Assembly: GCF_003732705.1 (NCBI RefSeq)
Contig: NZ_MOBR01000019.1
Location: forward strand, 124,001-188,000
Reading direction: 5' to 3'
Source: Pseudomonas frederiksbergensis
GTDB taxonomy: Bacteria; Pseudomonadota; Gammaproteobacteria; Pseudomonadales; Pseudomonadaceae
DNA: 64,000 bases
Shown: positions 45,998 to 53,245 of the stretch, one piece after another
Position numbering within the stretch: position 1 is the first letter of the stretch
How the letters are laid out: every line of letters starts with the position of its first letter
Notes under the pieces: model-generated
Databases searched by the model: none
What the model saw: the letters and a program-made list of their open reading frames with translations, nothing else
Told to the model about the DNA's origin: nothing
Program-made: the position numbers and the translations under genes

Positions 45998-46966
45998 GTG
46001 GCTCATCTCATCGAACAAATGGCTTATGTTGGCGCTACCCCTTGGCATGGCCTAGGCAGTCGCCTCACTGAAAAACAACCGCTGGAAGTCTGGCAACGTG
46101 AAGCTGGTATGAACTGGCAGATCCAGGAAAGCCCGGTGCATTACAAAGCAGACAGTATCGGCCCACTCGGCTCCATTCACTCCTTCCCCGAACAGAAAGT
46201 CTTGTATCGCTCCGACACCAAGGCCGCACTGTCGGTCGTATCCCAGCGCTACCAGGTGGTGCAGCCCCGTGAGGTGCTGGAGTTCTATCGCGACCTCACA
46301 GACGTGTCCGGCTATGAGCTGGAAACTGCCGGAGTGCTGAAAGGCGGACGCAAGTTCTGGGCACTGGCGCGAACCGGGCAATCGGCGGCGTTGAAGGGTA
46401 ACGACGAGGTAAATGGCTACCTGTTGCTGGCGACCTCCTGCGACGGCACGCTGGCGACCACCGCCACGCCAACCACCGTGCGTGTGGTGTGTAACAACAC
46501 GCTGGCGATTGCCTTGGACGGCACGACCCGCGCGATCAAGGTGCCGCACAGCACATGTTTCGATCCACAGGCGGTAAAGAAGCAACTCGGTATCGCAGTC
46601 TCCCAATGGGACGCCTTTATGTACCGCATGCGTGCGCTGTCCGAGCGCAAAGTGCAATGGCATGAAGCGCTGGGGTACTTCATGAACGTGCTGTGTGAGA
46701 CTAGCCCGAACAATCAGCTACCGGCTGTGCTGCCCAATGAGCGGGCGCTGCGCAAGGTGCAAGCGCTGTATGAAGGCCAAGGCCGAGGCTCGACGTTGGC
46801 GTCCTCGCAAGGCACCGCCTGGGGTCTGCTCAACGCAGTCACTGAGTATGTCGATCACGAACGTCGAGCACGCAGTAATGAGTACCGCATGGATTCGGCT
46901 TGGTTCGGCCAAGGCGCGCAGATCAAGCAGCGGGCACTGGCGGCGGCGCTGCAACTTGCGGCCTAG
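45998..46966 (+). CDS. DUF932 (plasmid/phage-like) protein
   Basis: A 322-residue protein of the DUF932 family, recognised by MAYVGATPWHGLG at the N-terminus and VVCNNTLAIALDG in the centre. The family is common on plasmids, ICEs and genomic islands, near YqaJ and RadC genes, with a presumed but unproven role in DNA metabolism. The start is taken as GTG 45998 with TAAGGA upstream, because earlier in-frame codons lack a ribosome site and family similarity. A strong terminator follows. Confidence 0.85.
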   Translation: MAHLIEQMAYVGATPWHGLGSRLTEKQPLEVWQREAGMNWQIQESPVHYKADSIGPLGSIHSFPEQKVLYRSDTKAALSVVSQRYQVVQPREVLEFYRDLTDVSGYELETAGVLKGGRKFWALARTGQSAALKGNDEVNGYLLLATSCDGTLATTATPTTVRVVCNNTLAIALDGTTRAIKVPHSTCFDPQAVKKQLGIAVSQWDAFMYRMRALSERKVQWHEALGYFMNVLCETSPNNQLPAVLPNERALRKVQALYEGQGRGSTLASSQGTAWGLLNAVTEYVDHERRARSNEYRMDSAWFGQGAQIKQRALAAALQLAA

Positions 46967-47009
46967 TCGCTGGACCGTCGAACTTCACCCTCTCATTCCT
47001 CCACGACCT

Positions 47010-47045
47010 AAACGCCCGATCAGCCTAGTGCTGATCGGGCGTTTT
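47010..47045 (+). terminator. Strong terminator between DUF932 and YqaJ genes
   Basis: A perfect 14-bp stem (aaacgcccgatcag / ctgatcgggcgttt) with a 7-base loop and short T-run. It ends 18 bases before the YqaJ start, so the YqaJ gene needs read-through or its own promoter within that short space. Confidence 0.85.
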
Positions 47046-47062
47046 CGTATCCTTTGAAGGAC

Positions 47063-48073
47063 ATGCTCACGAACACTCAAGCGCTACCAAATGTCAGGAC
47101 TAAACCCCGCCCGGCGTTACGCCTGGTGGACACCAAACAACTACCTCACGCCGATTGGTTGGCGGTACGCAAAAATGGCATTGGCAGCTCGGATGCCGCC
47201 GCTGCCGTTGGCCTGAATCCGTATAAATCCCAATTGGAATTGTGGATGGAGAAAACCGGGCGCGATGAAACCCTGCCCAAGATCGACCCGCATGACGAGG
47301 AAAGCCCAGCCTACTGGGGCAACATTCTGGAGCCGATTGTGGCAACGCATTACACCCAGCGCAGCGGTCATCGGGTACGGCGAATCAATGCCGTATTGCA
47401 ACACCCAGACCCGACACTGAGCTGGATGCTGGCCAACATCGACCGCGAAATCATCGGTACGCCACAGGTGCAGATCCTCGAATGTAAAACCGCTGGTATC
47501 AACGGCGCCCGCCTCTGGAAAGAGGGCGTGCCGGAATATGTGCAGCTACAGGTCATGCACCAGCTCGCCGTCACCGGCAAGCAGGCGGCAGATGTAGCGG
47601 TACTGCTGGGCGGGCAACACCTGGAAATCCACCGGATTGAACGGGACGATTCGATGATTGCCCGACTGATCGAGCTGGAACGGTTGTTCTGGGATTACGT
47701 CGTAAGCGACACCCCACCACCGGCTGACGGTTCAGCATCCGCCGATCAGGCACTGCGCTGTCTGTATCCACAGGACGTCGGACACACCCTGGACTTCACC
47801 CAGGATGTCCGCCTCAGCAGCACCTTTGCCGACTTGCAAAAGGTGCGCGACTCGATTGCTCAGCAGGAAGCGCAAGAGGCCCAGCTCAAGCAGGCCTTGC
47901 AGCAAGCCATGGGCGATGCCAGCCGTGCGCTATTTGAAACCGGTAGCGTGAGCTGGAAGAAAGCCAAGGACAGCGTGGCGCTGGATATCCCGCGCCTGCT
48001 GAAGGACAAGCCCTACCTGCACGTACACTATTCCACCACCAAAACCGGAAGTCGGCGTTTTCTGCTGACGTGA
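47063..48073 (+). CDS. YqaJ-type viral recombinase (lambda-exonuclease-like)
   Basis: A 336-residue nuclease of the YqaJ family. The N-terminal nuclease core has GIGSSDAAAAVGLNPYKS, then WGNILEPIVATHYTQRSG, LECKTAG (the PD-(D/E)xK E-x-K) and VQLQVMHQLAVTG. A C-terminal coiled segment follows. YqaJ enzymes are 5'-3' exonucleases that pair with single-strand annealing proteins. No annealing protein of the usual kind is adjacent. The start at ATG 47063 has GAAGGA upstream. It belongs to a DUF932-YqaJ-RDF-like module typical of Pseudomonas islands. Confidence 0.9.
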   Translation: MLTNTQALPNVRTKPRPALRLVDTKQLPHADWLAVRKNGIGSSDAAAAVGLNPYKSQLELWMEKTGRDETLPKIDPHDEESPAYWGNILEPIVATHYTQRSGHRVRRINAVLQHPDPTLSWMLANIDREIIGTPQVQILECKTAGINGARLWKEGVPEYVQLQVMHQLAVTGKQAADVAVLLGGQHLEIHRIERDDSMIARLIELERLFWDYVVSDTPPPADGSASADQALRCLYPQDVGHTLDFTQDVRLSSTFADLQKVRDSIAQQEAQEAQLKQALQQAMGDASRALFETGSVSWKKAKDSVALDIPRLLKDKPYLHVHYSTTKTGSRRFLLT

Positions 48074-48167
48074 ACGTCTGCCGGTTATTCCGCGCCCCCC
48101 CTCAACGCCATCTAGCCCGTTCACGCGGTCTCGGTGGCTTTTTATTTTCAGATGCAGGAGACACCTC

Positions 48168-49076
48168 ATGCTCAAAGGTTTGGCGATAACACCGCCCGTA
48201 CTCGGTCGCATTTCCATCGGCAAAGTGGTCGAGCGAAACGGCAAACGTCTTCCCGAAAAAGACGATCAGTTCACCATTACCTCTCAGGTGCAAAATCGGG
48301 ATGGCTGGTTGCTGCATCCCCTCGACGAGGAGCTGCGCAAGGCTTCGGAAAACAAGCTGCGCAGCATCCCGATCCGTTTGCTGTTTAACGAACCCGATCT
48401 CAACTTTCGCGCTGACTACAGCCTGTTTGACCGCAGCACCGGGCGCCCGCTGTGTGTCGGTAACGGCGAGACCTGCAAGCGCCAATGTGAAGACGGCATC
48501 AAGACGTTGCCTTGTCCCTCGCCCGATGGCTGCTCACTGGCCCAAGGGCATGCCTGCAAGCCTTACGGGCGGCTCAACGTGGTGATTGGTGACGACGACC
48601 TACTGGGTAGCTTTGTATTCCGCACCACCGGTTTTAACAGCATTCGCACCTTAGCGGCACGCTTGCAGTACTTCCAAGCCATTTCAGGGAACCGTCTGGC
48701 TTACCTGCCTCTGGAACTACGGCTGCGCGGCAAGTCCACACGACAGAGCCACGGCACGCCGATTTTCTATGCCGACATTACCGTGCGCAGCGGCATGGAC
48801 ATGGACGCCACACTGCGCACGGCGAAAGAACTGGAGAGCGTTCGTGAAGCTATGGGCTATGACCAAGTTGCTCTAGACAACGCAGCTCGCCGAGGGCTGG
48901 GCAATGGTGCTTTCGAAGACCATGCGGAAGACCGCGATGCGATTATTGAAGAGTTCTTCTCTGCGCAAGAAGCGGAGAGAACGGGGCGCGATGTAACTCC
49001 CAACTCTCGACCGTCACTGGCCGACAAGCTGGAGTCATTGGCAACAGCTGCGTTACCGGTAGGGCGCGCTCACTAA
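48168..49076 (+). CDS. Phage-type hydrolase/metal-binding protein (RDF gp3-like)
   Basis: A 302-residue protein common in phages and islands, annotated as hydrolase or metal-binding protein and related to gp3-like recombination directionality factors. Recognised from LKGLAITPPVLGRISIGKVV, EKDDQFTITSQVQ and a four-cysteine cluster (CKRQCEDGIKTLPCPSPDGC) that probably binds zinc. It follows the YqaJ gene by 94 bases on the same strand. Its activity is unknown here; the tyrosine integrase of this island would not need a serine-type RDF. Confidence 0.7.
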   Translation: MLKGLAITPPVLGRISIGKVVERNGKRLPEKDDQFTITSQVQNRDGWLLHPLDEELRKASENKLRSIPIRLLFNEPDLNFRADYSLFDRSTGRPLCVGNGETCKRQCEDGIKTLPCPSPDGCSLAQGHACKPYGRLNVVIGDDDLLGSFVFRTTGFNSIRTLAARLQYFQAISGNRLAYLPLELRLRGKSTRQSHGTPIFYADITVRSGMDMDATLRTAKELESVREAMGYDQVALDNAARRGLGNGAFEDHAEDRDAIIEEFFSAQEAERTGRDVTPNSRPSLADKLESLATAALPVGRAH

Positions 49077-49097
49077 CCCGACTTGATAGGAGGCCTC

Positions 49098-49523
49098 ATG
49101 GCCACGTGCTGCCTAATCTGCGATTCAACGACTGTAGTTTCCAAAGAGACCACAACAACCCTGGTGGTCCTCATCGGGACGCTGGAAAGTTTCCTACTCG
49201 GCGTGACTGAGGTCCAAGTCTCTTCCCAAGAAAGCGAACAGCAGAGTCATTTAGCTCAAGTACTCGCAAGGATAAGGAAGGGCGTTCTCTGTGCGACCTC
49301 CGGTTATAGGGCCGCGCTGGCCTTTGCCCAAGACGTGCAGAAATACCAGTTCAGCCACTACGACTATCTCTGCTTGCGGTGCGGCGCCAAGTTCGATCAG
49401 AGCGCCTGCACTGAAGCTTCCAGCCCGACCATCATCTCTGCTTCAGACGCTCAGCCAAGCGCTCGACCAGCTCCACAACCATCTGCCGATCCTCAGGATC
49501 CAACTGTGTCAACAACCGACTGA
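49098..49523 (+). CDS. CxxC-flanked hypothetical protein
   Basis: A 141-residue protein with cysteine pairs at both ends: CCLICDSTT at the start and YLCLRCGAKFDQ at about residues 92-103, followed by a Ser/Pro/Gln-rich tail. The middle has a hydrophobic stretch (TLVVLIGTLESFLLGV). The plan resembles the zinc-ribbon/glycine-zipper protein at 45596. The start at ATG 49098 follows AGGAGG. Its tail overlaps the convergent Xre gene by 92 bases. No function is known. Confidence 0.65.
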   Translation: MATCCLICDSTTVVSKETTTTLVVLIGTLESFLLGVTEVQVSSQESEQQSHLAQVLARIRKGVLCATSGYRAALAFAQDVQKYQFSHYDYLCLRCGAKFDQSACTEASSPTIISASDAQPSARPAPQPSADPQDPTVSTTD

Positions 49524-49794
49524 TGCGATTGGCTTGATCGTCAGGACGTGAGCTAGCCTCAGTCAATAGATCCGATGCCCCACAATCAAAGATGCCTGCG
49601 AATTCCAAGAGCCGCTTAATGTTGGGAATGACAACTCCTCGTTCGATACGGGAAACGGCCTCATTGCCTATCCCTAGGCGCTCAGCAACTTCCTCCTGCG
49701 TCAATCCAGCACGGATACGCTGCTTCGCAATCGCACCGCCCACCAAACCCGCCAAATAGCTCTGCTCAATCTCTGTCACGACGCCCTCTCCCAT
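49432..49794 (-). CDS. Xre-family helix-turn-helix repressor
   Basis: A 120-residue regulator. The HTH_3 domain spans residues about 18-75 (IRAGLTQEEVAERLGIGNEA, VSRIERGVVIPNIKRLLEFA), with a C-terminal charged helix (PEDRQMVVELVERLAERL). A 15-bp palindrome directly before the start codon suggests autoregulation. It is convergent with the CxxC gene and divergent from the exported-protein gene at 49925, which it may also control. Confidence 0.88.
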   Translation of the reverse strand: MGEGVVTEIEQSYLAGLVGGAIAKQRIRAGLTQEEVAERLGIGNEAVSRIERGVVIPNIKRLLEFAGIFDCGASDLLTEASSRPDDQANRISRLLTQLDPEDRQMVVELVERLAERLKQR

Positions 49795-49796
49795 CT

Positions 49797-49811
49797 CAAC
49801 CTAGATGGTTG
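49797..49811. promoter_or_regulatory. Candidate operator of the Xre repressor
   Basis: caacc-tagat-ggttg, a 15-bp palindrome with 5-bp arms, lies 3 bases upstream of the repressor ATG and in the gap to the divergent exported-protein gene. Confidence 0.5.
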
Positions 49812-49924
49812 GGCATCACCTCATTGACATGAAGAACCTTAAAGACCGAATATCAACCCAAAAGGTTGAACTCCAACTCATATCGCTCCCAACAGAGCAA
49901 TTCATCCATGCAAAGGAATATCAG

Positions 49925-50374
49925 ATGAAGCAAAAGCTTTTACTGGCCTTTTTCTTAGGCTGTTCGATTACCAGCACCGTCTCGGCAGGGACTTACGAAT
50001 GGACGTCAGACTGGGCACAAGGCGTAAGTGAGTACCTCGTCGATGATGGCAATGGAAATGAACTGAACATCTCCTGCTCTAACGAGGAAGGCCATCCTGT
50101 CACTGCTTTTGCCACCATCGGGGGCAAGCAGTTCTCCTCAGACGATGAGGTTGGCTTCGATGTAATCATCGACGGGGTCGGCTATAGCAACCCTTTTTTC
50201 ACCGATTGCCATGCCTGCGGAAATGCTTTTCCAGCCTTCTGGAAAGCATTACGCAATGCCAATCACTTGCAGATCAGTGATGAACATAAAACGGTGAATT
50301 TATCTTCTAAGAATCTGGCAAATGTAGTTTTACCACTCGACTCCTCAGAAAACAGCTGCAAGTCTGCCTGGTGA
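49925..50374 (+). CDS. Exported hypothetical protein
   Basis: A 149-residue protein with a Sec signal peptide (MKQKLLLAFFLGCSITSTVSA, cleavage near residue 21). The mature part is beta-rich and acidic with four cysteines (ISCSNEE, TDCHACGN, ENSCKSAW). The start at ATG 49925 follows AAAGGA. Codon use is more AT-rich than the core genome. No family is recognised with certainty. It sits next to another exported protein and the T6SS cassette, so a periplasmic protective role is possible but unproven. Confidence 0.75.
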   Translation: MKQKLLLAFFLGCSITSTVSAGTYEWTSDWAQGVSEYLVDDGNGNELNISCSNEEGHPVTAFATIGGKQFSSDDEVGFDVIIDGVGYSNPFFTDCHACGNAFPAFWKALRNANHLQISDEHKTVNLSSKNLANVVLPLDSSENSCKSAW

Positions 50375-50432
50375 AAACCAACCGACTAAACAACTTCACA
50401 TCTATCAAAAAATTATACACAGAAGCCAAATC

Positions 50433-50756
50433 ATGAAACCATTTTCCTCACTGATAAAAACCATCCGCATAATACTTACTGCGCTCGCATTCATTACTGC
50501 TACAGCTTGCTCCGCAGAACCAGAAAACGACATAGTAAAATGGGCAATTGGCCAGAAGCACCCGAGCATCGAAATGGGGGCAGTAACGATGGAAAGTTAC
50601 AACATCACCAATCATTACACTCGCCAAATCAGAGGTGAGACAATTTACGTATATGACTACACCGCAACAACCACTTCCAAGTTATACACTGGACAACAAG
50701 CAATAAAGGGAAGTTTCACGATAGTAAAACGAGGAGACAAATGGTACATGTACTAA
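50433..50756 (+). CDS. Hypothetical lipoprotein
   Basis: A 107-residue protein. The N-terminal hydrophobic helix (IRIILTALAFITATACSAEP) ends in TATAC, a weak lipobox with Cys at about residue 27. The mature part is basic with a beta-like C-terminus (KGSFTIVKRGDKWYMY). It lies 58 bases after the other exported protein and may share its transcript. A strong hairpin closes the pair. No known family. Confidence 0.7.
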   Translation: MKPFSSLIKTIRIILTALAFITATACSAEPENDIVKWAIGQKHPSIEMGAVTMESYNITNHYTRQIRGETIYVYDYTATTTSKLYTGQQAIKGSFTIVKRGDKWYMY

Positions 50757-50775
50757 TGACATCAATGAAACATTA

Positions 50776-50804
50776 GCAAAGGGAGCCTTAATGGCTCCCT
50801 TTGC
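50776..50804. terminator. Terminator between convergent lipoprotein and immunity genes
   Basis: A perfect 12-bp stem (gcaaagggagcc / ggctccctttgc) with a 5-base loop lies between two convergent stops. T-rich sequence follows on both strands. Confidence 0.8.
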
Positions 50805-50823
50805 TTGTTAAAAACTTATTTTT

Positions 50824-51960
50824 TTATTTGTCGGACCAATACCATAACGTATCGCCCCAGGCCGAACCGCTGAAACTAGGCATAATTTCCCCTTGCTTGA
50901 AATACTTGCGCGAATTCGCTTGGGCCGGGCTGAACCAGTAACCAGCCTTGCTACAAGGTTGGCCTGCTTCAATGCGAGAAGGAGAGGTCGAGCCAGTTGC
51001 TTCCTGGTCAAAACGTGCATACCAACGGTCAGTACTATCTTTTTCGAAGCAGTTGCCATATGGCGAATAGCTATGCAGTTGGTCAGGATTCGGGATGCGT
51101 ACTGGTTTCACTACCTTATTGACGGCGACGTAAGCGGCTGGCAGCCCATCTTCCAAAGCTCCAAGCTCTGGGTATTCACCAGCACGAATAATCAATCCAT
51201 TGTTATACGTGAGTATTTCGATGTCACCACGCCCACTTAACGAGTGGCGTATGGTGGATTCACCACCAAGTTGCTCTACAAAGGTGCTTCCAAGGACCGT
51301 GTACCAGTTGACACCTTTTATGTGCTCCAGCAACTCTAACGAAGATGCGTGGGGCATCGAGTCTACTTCGAGTCCGGAATACTGCTGCGCTAATTCATAT
51401 TCTGTGGGCGAGTAACTATGATAGTCATACGGTAAAATGCTTGAAAGGCCACCGTACCCGTGTTCTACCTCAAGCTTCTCGCTGAGATAACAAAGCCACT
51501 CTTGGTATGTGGCAGCTCCACCAGGCTGCTTGAGTAGCGACCATGGGAAAACCAGTTTAATGTGGGAGCGGATCTGATCTCCGTGAATTTCAAAAGAATT
51601 GAGCATAGATAATCTATACTCATCAGCCTGAGTGGACTCGGCAGCACTACCCAAAAGCCAACTAAATTCGTCATTTGAATCGGTTTTTGAAATTTGCTCG
51701 CGAACCTTGTTGAAACTGGCATCGGTCAGCTTTTTCCGTTTACGATAAAACATTCCTTTCAAGAGCGGTTGAAACTCTTCGTAAAATCGTGCAAAGCACT
51801 CATCTATTTTGCTCTTCGTTTCCCGCGTGTATCCTTTCTTAAAATATAATGTGATGATTAATCCCAGTCTTACCACTGGCGTACCATCGGGCAATTCAAA
51901 AGACAAGTCAGCAGCGCGGTCTTCTAGGTTTTTTAATGATTTATTCACATCGGTTCTCAA
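50824..51960 (-). CDS. DUF3396 type VI immunity protein
   Basis: A 378-residue protein of the DUF3396 (type VI immunity) family, recognised by PVVRLGLIITLYFKKGYT near the N-terminus, and WYTVLGSTFVEQLGGE and LIIRAGEYPELG in the centre. It directly follows the VRR-NUC gene with no gap (ATG at 51960, preceding stop at 51961). By position it should neutralise that effector and protect the producing cell; no signal peptide is visible, which fits a cytoplasmic DNA-cutting toxin. Confidence 0.85.
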   Translation of the reverse strand: MRTDVNKSLKNLEDRAADLSFELPDGTPVVRLGLIITLYFKKGYTRETKSKIDECFARFYEEFQPLLKGMFYRKRKKLTDASFNKVREQISKTDSNDEFSWLLGSAAESTQADEYRLSMLNSFEIHGDQIRSHIKLVFPWSLLKQPGGAATYQEWLCYLSEKLEVEHGYGGLSSILPYDYHSYSPTEYELAQQYSGLEVDSMPHASSLELLEHIKGVNWYTVLGSTFVEQLGGESTIRHSLSGRGDIEILTYNNGLIIRAGEYPELGALEDGLPAAYVAVNKVVKPVRIPNPDQLHSYSPYGNCFEKDSTDRWYARFDQEATGSTSPSRIEAGQPCSKAGYWFSPAQANSRKYFKQGEIMPSFSGSAWGDTLWYWSDK

Positions 51961-53244
51961 TCAAAAATTCAGTGCTTGGCGCGGAACTGGACTGGTAGCA
52001 AGTTTTGCTAGTATTGCTGCCAGAACAACCCAGGATTGCGCGGCTATTTCAATTATCGCTAACAATCCTGTTAGAAGAGCTGCTGGTATCGCAGCGGCGA
52101 CTATCAATTCACCAATGACAATGATCACCACCGCCGTAGCAACTATTTTGCCAATATTCATTAGTAGTTGCACCCAATTAACTTCACGCAGAGCCTCTAG
52201 CGTCAAATCGGTGTAGCGCTGAACTTCCTGCCAAATGGCGCGGAGTTGATCATCGGTCCAGCGTAATATTTTCCCACCGGTTTCGCTGACCCACTCCCAA
52301 GCTTTTTGTGATTCTCGACGTACCCATTCACCTTTAGTGCTCAACCACGTTTGGGCGTCTTGCAAATGCTGCTGAAACTCTTGCGATAGTTGCCGGATGC
52401 CTTTAGCACCTTCTTCTAAAAGGCTGTCTACCGCTGATTGCACTTGCTGGGTCCAGTTTTCAACAAGCGCTGGCGCTGGCGTTGGTTCTGGACCGTATAC
52501 AGGAACGGGCACTGGAGCAGGTCTTGGCGGTACCAATGAGGGCCATTGCAATGGATTGAAGTAGCCGGTCGGTTTGTGCTCTTTGTTGTACTCCTTGTCG
52601 CGCTCGCGATCATCTTTGTCCCGGCAGTCGCTAATCTCCAGTACAGAGAACCGGTCACTACCACCAGCTATACGCAGGTAGGCTCGTTCCTGTTCCTGCG
52701 AAAGCTCGTCGTTGGGGAATTTGACCTCGACCAACCGTTCCAAGTTATCTGGATGCATGACTCCTTCGTGGTCAGGGCCAGCCCGTCCAGGCCAGCGAAG
52801 CGCACGACTTTTCACAATCATGACGTCTGGTCGACGCAATAGTCCCTTGGTATTGCCCACCGGAAAGAAGGTTAACGTATGACGTCGATCCGGATCAGGT
52901 ACTTGCCCAGGGAGCGAGAGCGAGGTACTGAGAAACGGTTTCGGTGGGTTCGGTGGTATCGGGGTCATGTCGAAACTGACCTCGGCTTTGTAATTCCAGC
53001 GGAAATCCCAACGATACTCGTCAGCACGGATCAAACCGCTCATGACCAGCTGTTTCAACTTTACTTCCGTAATTTCCCCATTGGGGAGTAGCTTGATCGA
53101 CAGCCGTGGAAAACGAGCAGCGTAATTAGCTTTTTCCATCAAGTAAGGTTTGTTGGTGGGACTCGGTAATTTAGCTCTTGTCTCCGTGCCCTCAATACTC
53201 GTCGTGGTGCATCCCTGCGGTGTCTGCGGTTGGATAGTAGCCAT
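51961..53244 (-). CDS. VRR-NUC nuclease, probable T6SS effector
   Basis: A 427-residue protein. A VRR-NUC (PD-(D/E)xK) domain is visible with RRPDVMIVK (Asp140), LVEVKFPND (Glu173, Lys175) and a following Gln/Glu helix ELSQEQERAYLRIAGG. The C-terminus (residues about 355-415) has two long hydrophobic helices (KIVATAVVIIVIGELIVAAA), which may help translocation. It follows vgrG by one base and is followed at once by DUF3396. The arrangement vgrG-nuclease-immunity marks it as a type VI effector that degrades target-cell DNA. Confidence 0.85.
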   Translation of the reverse strand: MATIQPQTPQGCTTTSIEGTETRAKLPSPTNKPYLMEKANYAARFPRLSIKLLPNGEITEVKLKQLVMSGLIRADEYRWDFRWNYKAEVSFDMTPIPPNPPKPFLSTSLSLPGQVPDPDRRHTLTFFPVGNTKGLLRRPDVMIVKSRALRWPGRAGPDHEGVMHPDNLERLVEVKFPNDELSQEQERAYLRIAGGSDRFSVLEISDCRDKDDRERDKEYNKEHKPTGYFNPLQWPSLVPPRPAPVPVPVYGPEPTPAPALVENWTQQVQSAVDSLLEEGAKGIRQLSQEFQQHLQDAQTWLSTKGEWVRRESQKAWEWVSETGGKILRWTDDQLRAIWQEVQRYTDLTLEALREVNWVQLLMNIGKIVATAVVIIVIGELIVAAAIPAALLTGLLAIIEIAAQSWVVLAAILAKLATSPVPRQALNF

Positions 53245-53245
53245 G

